64,000 bases of DNA from Methylohalobius sp964654415 (lineage in GTDB: Bacteria; Pseudomonadota; Gammaproteobacteria; Methylococcales; Methylothermaceae), in contig CAZZIP010000012.1 in assembly GCA_964654415.1 (NCBI GenBank), forward strand, positions 1 through 64,000, read 5' to 3'. The translations under genes were made by a program, and so were the position numbers. The notes below the pieces were generated by a model. It was not told where the DNA came from. It did not search any database and saw nothing but the letters and a program-made list of their open reading frames with translations. This document shows positions 1 to 8,004 of the stretch, one piece after another. Numbering within the stretch: position 1 is the stretch's first letter; each line of letters opens with the position of its first letter.

Positions 1-2
1 CT

Positions 3-149
3 GACGTAAGCAACCTGGCTTCCAAAAACCGAGCGCAGTTGCTGGAGGAATTGACCCCCGCTGAGCTGGAGGCCGGCCAGGCGCTCACCCGAGAGTTGAT
101 GAAGCCGGGCAATTTCGCCCAGGCGCTCGATGCCTGGCAACGACGATGA
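3..149 (+). CDS. C-terminal fragment of an unidentified protein (possibly SEL1-like)
   Basis: The window opens inside a gene; 48 codons remain before the TGA at 147-149. The visible tail is helical and rich in Leu, Ala and Glu and ends ALDAWQRR. The style resembles the short tail after the last repeat of SEL1/TPR-like proteins, but no repeat is visible, so the family is only a suggestion. The stop overlaps the ATG of the first decayed WGR copy (ATGA), so the two were probably translationally coupled once. Confidence 0.4.
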   Translation, partial: DVSNLASKNRAQLLEELTPAELEAGQALTRELMKPGNFAQALDAWQRR

Positions 150-285
150 AGACCGGCTTTTGGCGCTTTGTTCATCCGCTCAAGCGGCGCTGGTATCTGG
201 TTTAGGTCACGCAGGACCTTTTCGGCGCGCAGGTATTGGTGCTGCGCTGGGGGAGTCTGGACGGAAAGCTTGGGGTTAGTTCTGG
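146..285 (+). pseudogene. WGR-domain protein, decayed copy 1
   Basis: From the ATG at 146 the reading runs MKTGFWRFVHPLKRRWYLV, then a TAG, then VTQDLFG and VLVLRWGSLDG. This has the pattern of the small WGR domain (W-R-F-V, T-Q-D-L-F-G, R-W-G), a nucleic-acid-associated fold. The TAG at 203-205 falls where copy 2 (1273-1377) has TGG, so a single G-to-A change destroyed a Trp codon. The reading later drifts into non-WGR sequence. It is interrupted and probably non-functional. Confidence 0.6.
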
Positions 286-699
286 GCAAGCCATTCTGCG
301 GGAGTCAGGCAAGGCAGATCGGCCGCCCGCTTGCGCAGTTCTTGGTCAAGCGTGATCAAGATCGACCCAGTTTGGCAGGTTATGGCAGCGTAGACCGCAT
401 CGGCTGCGCGTAATTTTAACCGTGCCCCTAGGTTGGCAGCGTTTTTGGCTAGGCTTTCGTCGAAAGCGACGAGCCGAAGCTGCGGAGTAGCTAGCACGGC
501 TTGCCGCATCGTCTCGCCGGCTTCCGCGTCGCCGGTCTTGCGGGCAGCAGCACATGCAGTTTCCACTACTACCAGCACCGGACATACGATTTCCAGGCGC
601 TTTTGCGCGATCGTTACGAACAAGCGCGGCATCTTGAAAGTGGGGTTCGTTGAGATTACTTGCCGCCAGCCAAATATTGGCGTCTAAGGTGAGGATCAC
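276..699 (-). pseudogene. vapC: VapC-type PIN-domain toxin, frameshifted
   Basis: A GTG start at 699 overlaps the stop of the antitoxin gene (GTGA), the classic vapBC arrangement. The first frame gives MILTLDANIWLAASN with the first PIN acidic residue. It reaches HFQDA and then loses the family pattern near 633. A second frame, beginning near 632, carries the rest of a PIN domain: VETACAAARK, then LRAADAVYAAI with further acidic residues, ending LTPAEWLAQN at 276. One missing base near 633 accounts for the break. The intact family (about 130-140 residues) cleaves RNA. As read, the toxin would be inactive; a sequencing error cannot be excluded. Confidence 0.7.
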
Positions 700-977
700 C
701 GCTTGCGGTCTTCAGTTAGGATTTCGACCAGGCTGCGGGGATCGACGGCGCGCTCGTAGATTTTTTGGCCTACGGCGCGCAGGTCTTGAAGCCATGCCTC
801 CATTTGCTGCACCCGTTCGGCTTTGCTTTCTGTTTCCGGTTTTCTTTCAAGATCGCCTTCGGTGAGCCAACGCGCGAGCAGTTGAGTAATCAAGTCCTTG
901 ATCCGTATGTTTTGTAGCGCCGCCCGTGCTTTGACAGCACGGAACAGATCATCGGGAATTTCCACTGTGGTTTTCAT
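696..977 (-). CDS. vapB: VapB-type antitoxin
   Basis: This 93-residue protein partners the adjacent PIN-domain toxin. Its N-terminus, MKTTVEIPDDLFRAVKARAA, has the beta-strand plus two-helix pattern of ribbon-helix-helix DNA-binding antitoxins, and its C-terminal half is charged and helical, as expected for the toxin-wrapping tail. I chose the ATG at 977 rather than the upstream in-frame codon at 1007 because the RHH strand begins there. The stop overlaps the vapC start by 4 bases. The gene appears intact although the toxin gene is frameshifted, an order of decay that leaves no free toxin. Confidence 0.75.
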   Translation of the reverse strand: MKTTVEIPDDLFRAVKARAALQNIRIKDLITQLLARWLTEGDLERKPETESKAERVQQMEAWLQDLRAVGQKIYERAVDPRSLVEILTEDRKR

Positions 978-1088
978 ACCCATAAAACCATAAAACCAGA
1001 TTGACATATTTTATGCTGTGGGGGATGTTCGGTGAACCCATCCTCTCCCGTTTTTCGGGTATTCCCGCGCTGATTTATACATGTGACT

Positions 1089-1274
1089 ATGGATGAGGAG
1101 AAACTCGCGCGCAACTATGAGGAATGGTTTACCCAAAAGGTGGAGGAAGGGCTAAGGGAGATGCAGGTTGGGAACCTCTTCGATCATGGGGAGATCGTGA
1201 AGAAGTGGGAGGCAAGCAAAGTGCCGGAGACGCTGGCTGACTTGGCCCTTTCTGACATCGGGAGCAAAACCTAA
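1089..1274 (+). CDS. Orphan antitoxin-like small protein
   Basis: This is a 61-residue acidic protein beginning at the ATG at 1089; a GTG two codons upstream is also possible. The segment YEEWFTQKVEEGLREM followed by a short linker, HGEIVKKWEAS, resembles the toxin-binding half of ParD/StbD-type antitoxins (YExWFRxxVxxGL). No DNA-binding half precedes it and no ParE/RelE toxin follows; instead the second broken WGR copy begins at the stop codon. It is probably a residual antitoxin or an orphan regulator. The family assignment rests on pattern resemblance only. Confidence 0.45.
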   Translation: MDEEKLARNYEEWFTQKVEEGLREMQVGNLFDHGEIVKKWEASKVPETLADLALSDIGSKT

Positions 1275-1377
1275 GAAGACCGGCTCCTGGCGCTTTGTTC
1301 ATCCACTGAAGCGGCGCTGGTATCTGGTGTGGGTCACGCAGGACCTTTTCGGCGAGTAGGTATTGGTGCTGCGCTGG
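1273..1377 (+). pseudogene. WGR-domain protein, decayed copy 2
   Basis: About 100 bases are nearly identical to 149-253. The reading KKTGSWRFVHPLKRRWYLVW continues VTQDLFGE and meets a TAG at 1357-1359 where the domain would have Trp (GEW), then VLVLRW. The start codon is lost (AAG where copy 1 has ATGAAG) and similarity ends near 1377. Copies 1 and 2 are therefore independently inactivated, each by a TGG-to-TAG change at a different Trp. Confidence 0.6.
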
Positions 1378-1389
1378 GCAAGAAATGGC

Positions 1390-2415
1390 TCAAGGAGTAC
1401 TTAAAGAGCAGGCCGCCGGAAAGTTTTGTTTTGCTGTTTGGGGAGACGATAGCGGGCGATTTTCTGCTTCGACCTTTGCTGTATCGGCGCTTGCTGGAAG
1501 GTCTCGATCCGGTGGACATCGATGGACCTCGATAGAGACGTGCGCCAGCCCAAGCCGCTTAGGCAGGCGGGCGCGGTATTCTTCGGGCGTAGCCGGCTGA
1601 TGGGCAACGATTGTCACCACTGAAGCATAAATACCCGGGCCGATGCGCCACAGGTGCAGGTCGGCGATTCGACTGTCCCCGTCGGCTTCGATCGTCTCTT
1701 GAATCTCTCGGCGCATGGATTCAGGTCCTTGATGGTCGAGCAGAACTGCCGAGCTGGTGCGCAGTAAGCTGTAAGCCCAGCGGGCCACCAACCCCGCCCC
1801 GGCGATTCCCATCGCCGGGTCCATCCAGATCAGCCCCAAGTATTTGCCAAAGAGCAAAGCGGCGATGGCGAGCACGGAAGTCAAAGCATCGGCCAAGACG
1901 TGCAGATACGCCGACATCAGGTTGTGATCGTGACGGTGATCTGAGTGCTCATGGTCTAGCTCAAGGCCTAGGATCAGGGCGCTTGTGCCGTTGACCAGTA
2001 GTCCAAGGATGGCCACCCAAATCGCTTGATCGAACTGGATGGCGAGCGGCTGAACCAAGCGGACAGAGCTTTCCCAAGCCATCGTTCCGGCAAACACTAC
2101 CAGCAACAGCGCGCCGCTAAATCCCCCCAAGGCGTTAACCTTGCCGGTGCCGAAGCTAAAGCGGGGATCATGGGCGTGGCGCCGAGCGTAGAAATAAGCG
2201 AAGGTGTTGACGCCTAACGCCAAAGCGTGCGAAGCCATGTGCAGGCCGTCGGCAAACAGGGCCATGGAGCCAAAAGCCACTCCAGCGGCGACCTCGACGA
2301 CCATCGTGGCTAAGGTGAGGAGGAAGACGACCAAGGTCCGCCGCTCGCCCGGTCGCCTTAATTCCTGGCCGAAGCAGTGGTCGTGTTGCCAAAGGTGGAG
2401 GTGGTCGCGGTGCAT
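1390..2415 (-). CDS. dmeF: CDF-family Co/Ni (Zn) efflux transporter, DmeF-like
   Basis: The protein exports divalent metal from the cytoplasm in exchange for protons. The His-rich start HRDHLHLWQHDHCF is characteristic of DmeF. It is followed by about six hydrophobic segments, the metal-site pattern ADGLHMASHAL in the second helix, FSFGTGKVNALGGF, and a second site HVLADALTSVLA in the fifth helix. A His-rich loop (LELDHEHSDHRHDHN) separates helices 4 and 5. The cytoplasmic domain ends normally at IEVHRC. The reading then continues for 41 residues of Ser/Pro/Ala-rich sequence without family resemblance, apparently running into the decayed region downstream. Metal specificity is inferred from the family. 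Confidence 0.85.
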   Translation of the reverse strand: MHRDHLHLWQHDHCFGQELRRPGERRTLVVFLLTLATMVVEVAAGVAFGSMALFADGLHMASHALALGVNTFAYFYARRHAHDPRFSFGTGKVNALGGFSGALLLVVFAGTMAWESSVRLVQPLAIQFDQAIWVAILGLLVNGTSALILGLELDHEHSDHRHDHNLMSAYLHVLADALTSVLAIAALLFGKYLGLIWMDPAMGIAGAGLVARWAYSLLRTSSAVLLDHQGPESMRREIQETIEADGDSRIADLHLWRIGPGIYASVVTIVAHQPATPEEYRARLPKRLGLAHVSIEVHRCPPDRDLPASADTAKVEAENRPLSSPQTAKQNFPAACSLSTP

Positions 2416-2586
2416 TCGCAGAGTGTATTTGAATTGTCAACCCGGGTGCAAGGATTGGAAAGCCACAGCCTAAAGCAAGGGCGCGTGGCCACGTGCCCCC
2501 TACCCTCCAACGCCCGCCCTGCGCAGGCGTTCTTGTTTTTCATCTATTATTAATCTGACACCGGAAAATCCTGGCAAAGTGCCTCT

Positions 2587-3516
2587 ATGGCCGATCTGGA
2601 AAACTCGTTAAATCCCCAGCTACAGCCGCTGCTGGCGACCCTCTCCCGCATCATCCTCGGCAAAGAACTTAAGATCCGCTTGGCGCTTGCTTGCTTGCTG
2701 GCCCGCGGGCATCTTCTGATCGAGGACATTCCCGGCGTAGGCAAGAGCACGCTCTCCCACGCCCTGGCCCACCTGTTTGGGTTGAGCTACCAGCGCATCC
2801 AGTTCACCAGCGACCTTTTGCCGGCGGATATCCTGGGGGCGGCGATCTACGACGAACGGCGGCGAGAGTTCCGTTTCCATCCAGGGCCGATCTTCCACCA
2901 AGTGGTGCTGGCGGACGAAATCAACCGCGCCTCCCCCAAAGCCCAGAGCGCCCTGTTGGAAGCCATGGAAGAAAGGCAGGTGAGCATCGAAGGAAAAACC
3001 CGTCCGCTGCCGCAGCCTTTTTTCGTCATCGCCACCCAGAACCCTTTCCATCAGCACGGCACCTTTCCCCTGCCTGAATCTCAATTGGATCGTTTCTTGA
3101 TGTGCATCCGCCTGGGTTATCCCGACCCCCGGGCAGAGCGCGCGCTATTGCAGGGAGGGGGGCGGTTCCATACGGTGCGAACGCTGGAACCTTGCCTTTA
3201 TCCAGAGTCTTTGCTCGGGATGCAGGAGCAGGTGGAGCAGATCTATGTGGCCGAGCCGGTGCTGGACTACGTGCAGGCGTTGCTCGAACGCAGCCGCGCG
3301 CTGCCCGAATGTCCGTTGGGCTTGTCTCCTCGCGCTGGACTAGGCTTGCTGCGGGCCGCGCAGGCCTGGGCCTTTCTGGCCGGACGCGATCACGTCTGGC
3401 CCGACGACGTGCGCGCCGTGTTTGAAGCCGTAGCCGGACACCGGCTGATCGCTCCACAAGCGCTGGAAGGCCCCTCGGTGGCGCAAAAGCTGCTGGCTGA
3501 GGTAGCGGTGCCGTGA
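2587..3516 (+). CDS. MoxR-family AAA+ ATPase
   Basis: This is a 309-residue AAA+ protein of the MoxR group, chaperone-like ATPases usually encoded with DUF58 and transglutaminase genes. Walker A is DIPGVGKST (residues 47-55), Walker B is VVLADEINRA with the acidic pair at D110-E111, and sensor 1 is FFVIATQNP. The C-terminal lid holds SPRAGLGLLRAAQAWA. Length and motif order are normal. The stop overlaps the GTG of the DUF58 gene (GTGA at 3513-3516), so the two are coupled. A shared role in maturing or inserting envelope proteins is inferred from known MoxR-DUF58 pairs. Confidence 0.92.
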   Translation: MADLENSLNPQLQPLLATLSRIILGKELKIRLALACLLARGHLLIEDIPGVGKSTLSHALAHLFGLSYQRIQFTSDLLPADILGAAIYDERRREFRFHPGPIFHQVVLADEINRASPKAQSALLEAMEERQVSIEGKTRPLPQPFFVIATQNPFHQHGTFPLPESQLDRFLMCIRLGYPDPRAERALLQGGGRFHTVRTLEPCLYPESLLGMQEQVEQIYVAEPVLDYVQALLERSRALPECPLGLSPRAGLGLLRAAQAWAFLAGRDHVWPDDVRAVFEAVAGHRLIAPQALEGPSVAQKLLAEVAVP

Positions 3517-4376
3517 GCGCTATCCGGCTCCGCCCCACCGCCCGCTTCGGGAGCTTCGTCCTGCTGTTGGTGGTGCTATGGCTGGTTTCTGCCAACTATC
3601 GCAACAACCTGGGCTATCTGCTCACCTATCTGCTTGCGGGAATAGCGCTGGTGGCGGCGTTCCAGACCCGCCGCCAGATCGCCGGAGTGCGCTTTAAAGT
3701 GCAGGCGCCCAAGCCGGTATTTGCCGGGGCGATGGCGCAGTTACCATTGTGGCTGGAGAACGGCGGCAGCCCCAAGTGGCAATTGCGCATTAAGCTCCAA
3801 GGTGGCATAGAACCGGTGTTCACCCTCAACGCCGGGGAAAAACGCCAGGTAGAACTTTCCTATCCGACCAAAGCGCGGGGCCTGGTGCACATTGGTCCGG
3901 CGGTCCTGTCCTCCTCCTTTCCCTTGGGATTGTTCGAGGCGGCACGCGAGCTGGATGCGCCTTGGACGCTGTGGGTCTATCCCGCCCCGGCCGCCCAGGC
4001 CCCGCCGCCTAAAGGCATAGGTCAAGCCGGACGGGAGGGCGAAATCGCTTTCCAAGGGATTCGCAGCTACCAGCCCGGCGATGCTCCAAGCCGGATTTAT
4101 TGGAAGGGGCTGGCCAAAAGGCAAGGACTGTTGACCAAGGAATTCGCCCAAGAACCGGCGGGCAACGCGATCCTGTTCGACTGGGAGATCCTGCCGCCCG
4201 GAGACACCGAGCAACGGCTTGCCTGGCTGTGCCGCTGGCTGGTGGATGCCGAGAACCACGGCGAGATTTACGGCCTGCGCCTGCCAGATCGATCCCTGCC
4301 GCCCTCCCAGGGACTGGGGCATCTGCACGCCTGCTTAAGATTGCTGGCCCAGTTTCCTGGAGGCGCCCGTGCTTGA
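3513..4376 (+). CDS. DUF58 domain protein
   Basis: This 287-residue protein partners the MoxR ATPase. Two hydrophobic segments near the N-terminus (about residues 14-28 and 33-48) anchor it in the inner membrane. The signature lies at residues 180-202 (GIRSYQPGDAPSRIYW, then KGLAK). In family members this block belongs to a von Willebrand-like fold. Translation starts at a GTG overlapping the moxR stop, and the gene's own stop overlaps the next start by 8 bases. The exact function of DUF58 proteins is not established. This copy is somewhat short for the family but otherwise typical. Confidence 0.88.
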   Translation: MSAIRLRPTARFGSFVLLLVVLWLVSANYRNNLGYLLTYLLAGIALVAAFQTRRQIAGVRFKVQAPKPVFAGAMAQLPLWLENGGSPKWQLRIKLQGGIEPVFTLNAGEKRQVELSYPTKARGLVHIGPAVLSSSFPLGLFEAARELDAPWTLWVYPAPAAQAPPPKGIGQAGREGEIAFQGIRSYQPGDAPSRIYWKGLAKRQGLLTKEFAQEPAGNAILFDWEILPPGDTEQRLAWLCRWLVDAENHGEIYGLRLPDRSLPPSQGLGHLHACLRLLAQFPGGARA

Positions 4377-6309
4377 AGAACAAACAAAACTGCGCTTTCT
4401 GCTGCTGGTCCTGGCCTGCCTGGTGTTGCCCCACGGCCTGCATCTGCCCTGGAGCCACACGCTGCTGTTTATCGGCTTTTGGATCTGGCGCTGGCTTGGC
4501 ATCGGCCGGCCTGATCTTCTGCCTTCCGGCAACTGGCTGCCGATTTTGACTTTGACGGCGGCTTCGCTGGTGGTCGTCTCGCAGCGCGGTATGATCGACC
4601 TTACCACCAGCACCGGCCTGTTCATCGCCGGGCTGGGGTTGAAATTGATGGAGCTAAGATCCGAACGCGACTTGTATTTCGTGGTGTTGCTGGGCTGGTT
4701 CGTGGTCCTGACCCAGTTCCTCTACGACCAGTCCTTAGGGATAGCCCTGTATGCGCTTGCTGCTGCAGCCCTGCTGACCGGGGTGCTGGTCCAGTTCAAC
4801 GGCGTCGGGCATCTACCCTGGCGGGCCTTGGCGCAGACGGTGACCGGTTTGCTCGGGCCAGCCTTGCCGTTGGCGGTAGGGTTATTTCTGGTGTTCCCAA
4901 GGCCCCACGGCGGCTTCATCCACCTCCCCTTCGATCCCCGCGCCAAAACCGGCCTGGCGGAAATCTTAGAGCCTGGGGCCATCGCCCAGTTGTCTACCTC
5001 CCAAGAAGTGGCCTTTCGGGTGGATTTCGAAGGCGACCCGCCCCCTCCTGAGGAACGCTACTTTCGCGCCCAGGTGTTCTGGCATTTCGACGGCCGCCGC
5101 TGGTTACCTGAGCCAGCCATGCAGCAGCCGCTGCCGCAACCGCTGCCGGGGACGGGGTCCTCTTACCTCTACCACGTGACCGTCGAACCCCATCATCGCC
5201 ATTGGCTGTTTTCCTTGGGGTTTCCTGCCAGCGTGCCCGAAGGGGCGCGCTTGACCCGAGAAGGTTTGCTGACCGCGCCGGCACCAGTGGAAGAGCGGCT
5301 TCGCTACCGGCTGGCATCCTTTAAGAATTATCGCTTTCCGCCCCTGTCCCCCTGGGAACGCCAGCTGGCGCTGCAATTACCTGAGGCTCCAAGCGGCAAG
5401 GTGCAGGCACTGGTGGACCGGCTTCGCCCGCCTTCTGGCAGGCCGGAAGATTTTGCCCTGGCAGTATTGCACTACTTCCGTGACCAGGGTTTTCGCTATA
5501 CTTTGAGCCCAGGCACCTTAGGCGACCGCCCCATCGAGGAATTTCTGTTCGCCACCCGCGCCGGTTTCTGCGAACACTACGCTGCCACTTTCGCCTACTT
5601 GATGCGCGTCGCCGGTATCCCCGCCCGCATCGTCGGCGGTTACCTGGGAGGCTTCGTCAATCCGCGGGGGCGCTTCCTGGAGGTCTATCAGGCCAACGCC
5701 CACGCCTGGGTCGAAATTTGGATCGAGGGGCCAGGCTGGGTGCGCGTCGATCCCACGGTCGCTGTGGCTCCCCGCTACGTCGAGCAAGTGCAAGATCTCG
5801 CCGACCCCTTGAGCGCGGCCATTCCTCCAGCTTCCGAGCCGGCAGCCTACTCCCGTTCCGCAGCGGCGCAAGCCCGCGCCGATATTTGGCGCAAGCTCGT
5901 CCGAAGCGGCCTCATCCTCTGGTCCAGCCTAGATCACCGTTGGCACGTGTGGGTTTTGAGCTACGACCGCCAAGCCCAGAGGCTGCTGCTTGCCACGCTG
6001 GCGGAGCGCTGGCCCCTGTTGACCGTGGCGGCGCTTCTGGCGCTCGTAGGCTTTAAGGCACGAAGCGGCGGTGAGCCCGATCCATTACTGCGGGCCTACC
6101 GGGCTTTCCTGCAACACATCTCCCGCTTGGGGCTGACCAAGACGGCCCAAGAAACGCCTTGGGATTTCGCCCACCGAGCGGCCACCCGGCTGCCCGCTGA
6201 GGCAACGCGGATTCACCGCATCACCGAAGCGTTCATCCGTGGCCGTTACGGTCGGGGGAGCGCGCTCGAGGCGGCTCAGGAAATCCGCCGGCTGCTGCGG
6301 GGACGATGA
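4369..6309 (+). CDS. TgpA-like membrane transglutaminase (DUF3488-TGase-DUF4129)
   Basis: This 646-residue protein starts with a GTG that overlaps the DUF58 gene by 8 bases. About six hydrophobic helices occupy residues 5-180 (DUF3488). A large periplasmic part follows, with a transglutaminase-like core. The catalytic triad is visible as Cys near residue 402 in GFCEHYAATFAYLMR, His near 445 in NAHAWVE and Asp near 461 in VRVDPT. A final membrane helix lies near 547-560 (LLTVAALLALVGF), and the C-terminus matches DUF4129. It closes the moxR-DUF58-tgpA operon. TgpA of Pseudomonas is a periplasmic enzyme important for viability; the substrate here is unknown. Confidence 0.9.
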   Translation: MLEEQTKLRFLLLVLACLVLPHGLHLPWSHTLLFIGFWIWRWLGIGRPDLLPSGNWLPILTLTAASLVVVSQRGMIDLTTSTGLFIAGLGLKLMELRSERDLYFVVLLGWFVVLTQFLYDQSLGIALYALAAAALLTGVLVQFNGVGHLPWRALAQTVTGLLGPALPLAVGLFLVFPRPHGGFIHLPFDPRAKTGLAEILEPGAIAQLSTSQEVAFRVDFEGDPPPPEERYFRAQVFWHFDGRRWLPEPAMQQPLPQPLPGTGSSYLYHVTVEPHHRHWLFSLGFPASVPEGARLTREGLLTAPAPVEERLRYRLASFKNYRFPPLSPWERQLALQLPEAPSGKVQALVDRLRPPSGRPEDFALAVLHYFRDQGFRYTLSPGTLGDRPIEEFLFATRAGFCEHYAATFAYLMRVAGIPARIVGGYLGGFVNPRGRFLEVYQANAHAWVEIWIEGPGWVRVDPTVAVAPRYVEQVQDLADPLSAAIPPASEPAAYSRSAAAQARADIWRKLVRSGLILWSSLDHRWHVWVLSYDRQAQRLLLATLAERWPLLTVAALLALVGFKARSGGEPDPLLRAYRAFLQHISRLGLTKTAQETPWDFAHRAATRLPAEATRIHRITEAFIRGRYGRGSALEAAQEIRRLLRGR

Positions 6310-6357
6310 AATGACTTGGCTGCTGCTGACGTGCAAAGGGTTGCGCCAAGGTTATCT

Positions 6358-7623
6358 ATGGCCCTGTTGAGGCGAATACCGGCTTGGCGCCCCGGCGCTT
6401 ATGCCCGCGATAGCCTGCGGATTTTTGGCTGGCTGCTGCTGCGCACGGCAGCGCAGGCGGCCATAGTGCTGCTCTTGGCGCGCTGGCTAGGGGCCGAAGG
6501 TTATGGCGCCTTCGTCACTGCGCTGGCGGTGGCCAGCTTTTTCACCCCGCTTGCGGGATTGGGGCTAGGCGGAGTGCTGCTCGTGCGTGGCGCGCGCGAT
6601 CCCGCAGGCCTGGCAGCTCTGGAAGGCAAGGCAATACGGCTGTGGGGCGTATCGTCCAGCCTCTGCACGGTGCTGGCCACTTTGGCCATGTTTGTCGGCC
6701 TGCCGGGCAGGCTACCGCTCTGGGCGCTAGCGGCACTCGCCGCCGCGGAGGTCGTCGCCGCCTCTTGGGTCGAGCTCAAGGCGCGCATCGCCCAAGCCCA
6801 ACTGCAAGCGCATCGCTTCGGCGCCCTCCAAGCCGGGTTACCCCTCACGCGGCTGTTTGCCCTCGTCCCGGCCATGGCGCTTTTACCCGCGACACCTTCG
6901 GCTTGGATGATCGCCTATGCGCTGGCCAGTTTGCTTTATGCCGTCACACTCGCGGTACGCGGCCGCGCCAGGCCGGCACGCAGTGTCGCACCCGAGGCAA
7001 CAGCAGCCGCTCACCCGCCACCGCTGGTGCGGGAAGGCTTGCCATTTGCGGGTGGGGCCGTCGCTGTGCGGCTGCAGGCCGAGTTCAACAAGCCCGTGCT
7101 GGCGCAGATCGGCTACGCTGAGGCCGGCGCCTTGAATGTCGCCCAGCGCATCGTCGATCTGGTGGCGCTGCCACTTGCTGCGTTGCAGGAGGCGCTGTGG
7201 CCGCGCGTGCTCAGCGCTGCTCAGCCGAACCAACGCCTGTGGCAGACGGGTATGCTCCTGGTACTGTTCGCCCTGGCGGGCGGGGGCCTTATGGCGCTAG
7301 CCGCGCCACTGGTGGTATGGCTGTTGGGTGAGGATTACGGTCAAACCGCCCAAGCGCTCGTATGGCTGGCCGGACTGCCTGCCTTGCAGGTGTTGCGCAA
7401 CCTGGGTAACGTCGCTATCCTGGCGCAGCAGCGCCACCACAGGCTGCTTCTCGTCTATGCCACAGCGGCGATCTCCGGTGTGGTGCTGACCTTGCTGTGG
7501 GTACCCAATCATGGCGTGGCCGGGGCGGTTTGGGCGATGTATGGGAGCGAGGGGCTTGCAGCGGCGGTGGCGTGGAGCAGCCGCCGGCAGATCGCAGCAA
7601 AACGCAACAAAGGGAGCGCATGA
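6358..7623 (+). CDS. Polysaccharide flippase (Wzx/MATE-like lipid-linked oligosaccharide transporter)
   Basis: The 421-residue protein has about twelve hydrophobic segments. It carries the N-terminal pattern of oligosaccharide flippases: RTAAQAAIVLLLARWLGAEG, then YGAFVTALAVASF. It would move lipid-linked sugar units across the inner membrane. I preferred the ATG at 6358 to an upstream TTG at 6316 because the family pattern starts just after it. It begins a run of surface-sugar genes and its stop touches the methyltransferase start. No polymerase is visible in the window. Confidence 0.8.
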   Translation: MALLRRIPAWRPGAYARDSLRIFGWLLLRTAAQAAIVLLLARWLGAEGYGAFVTALAVASFFTPLAGLGLGGVLLVRGARDPAGLAALEGKAIRLWGVSSSLCTVLATLAMFVGLPGRLPLWALAALAAAEVVAASWVELKARIAQAQLQAHRFGALQAGLPLTRLFALVPAMALLPATPSAWMIAYALASLLYAVTLAVRGRARPARSVAPEATAAAHPPPLVREGLPFAGGAVAVRLQAEFNKPVLAQIGYAEAGALNVAQRIVDLVALPLAALQEALWPRVLSAAQPNQRLWQTGMLLVLFALAGGGLMALAAPLVVWLLGEDYGQTAQALVWLAGLPALQVLRNLGNVAILAQQRHHRLLLVYATAAISGVVLTLLWVPNHGVAGAVWAMYGSEGLAAAVAWSSRRQIAAKRNKGSA

Positions 7624-8004
7624 TGAACGACCCAGCCAAAGAACTCTTCGACAACTACGCCCGACACTACTCGATGGGCGAAATCGAACGTCTGCCGAAC
7701 GATTTAGAGCGACTGCGGCGTGACCGCCTGCCAGCATGGATCGCCTCGGTTCCCCCAAGTGCGCGCATTCTCGATGCCGGCTGCGCCCAGGGCGATTTGC
7801 TCGCAGCCTTATCTCGCGTGGGCTATAAAAACCTGACAGGCGTGGATGTCTCGGCCCAGTTGGTTATTTCAGCACGCCGCTCGGCTGCTCAACCGCCTGC
7901 GTTGGCACACGAATAACGGCCTGCATCGCGTCGTGTTTTTGCTCTCGGACATGCTCCCTCCGAAGGTCTTTGACCCGAACCTTCTCGCCTTGGCCCGCAA
8001 ATGA
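7620..8004 (+). pseudogene. SAM-dependent methyltransferase with internal deletion
   Basis: The first part (7620 to about 7862) is a normal class I methyltransferase N-terminus. KELFDNYARHYS is followed by motif I, ILDAGCAQGDLL, and post-I, LTGVDVS. Just after this the frame degenerates and stops at 7914-7916. A different frame, from about 7876 to the TGA at 8002-8004, reads ARLLNRLRWH, then FLLSDMLPPKVFDPNLL and ends ALARK, which looks like the natural C-terminus of the same kind of protein. The middle of the enzyme, probably over 100 codons, is missing. The true stop still overlaps the next gene (ATGA), showing the original operon order. Confidence 0.65.

Noticed and set aside
146..1377. 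UAG recoding (stop read as an amino acid) in the WGR copies
   Set aside because: TAG is used as a normal stop elsewhere in the window (for example 23752-23754), and each copy has TGG where the other has TAG, so point mutation is simpler.
6311..6370. Short open frame MTWLLLTCKGLRQGY between tgpA and the flippase
   Set aside because: It is only about 19 codons long, with no family resemblance and overlap with the likely flippase start.
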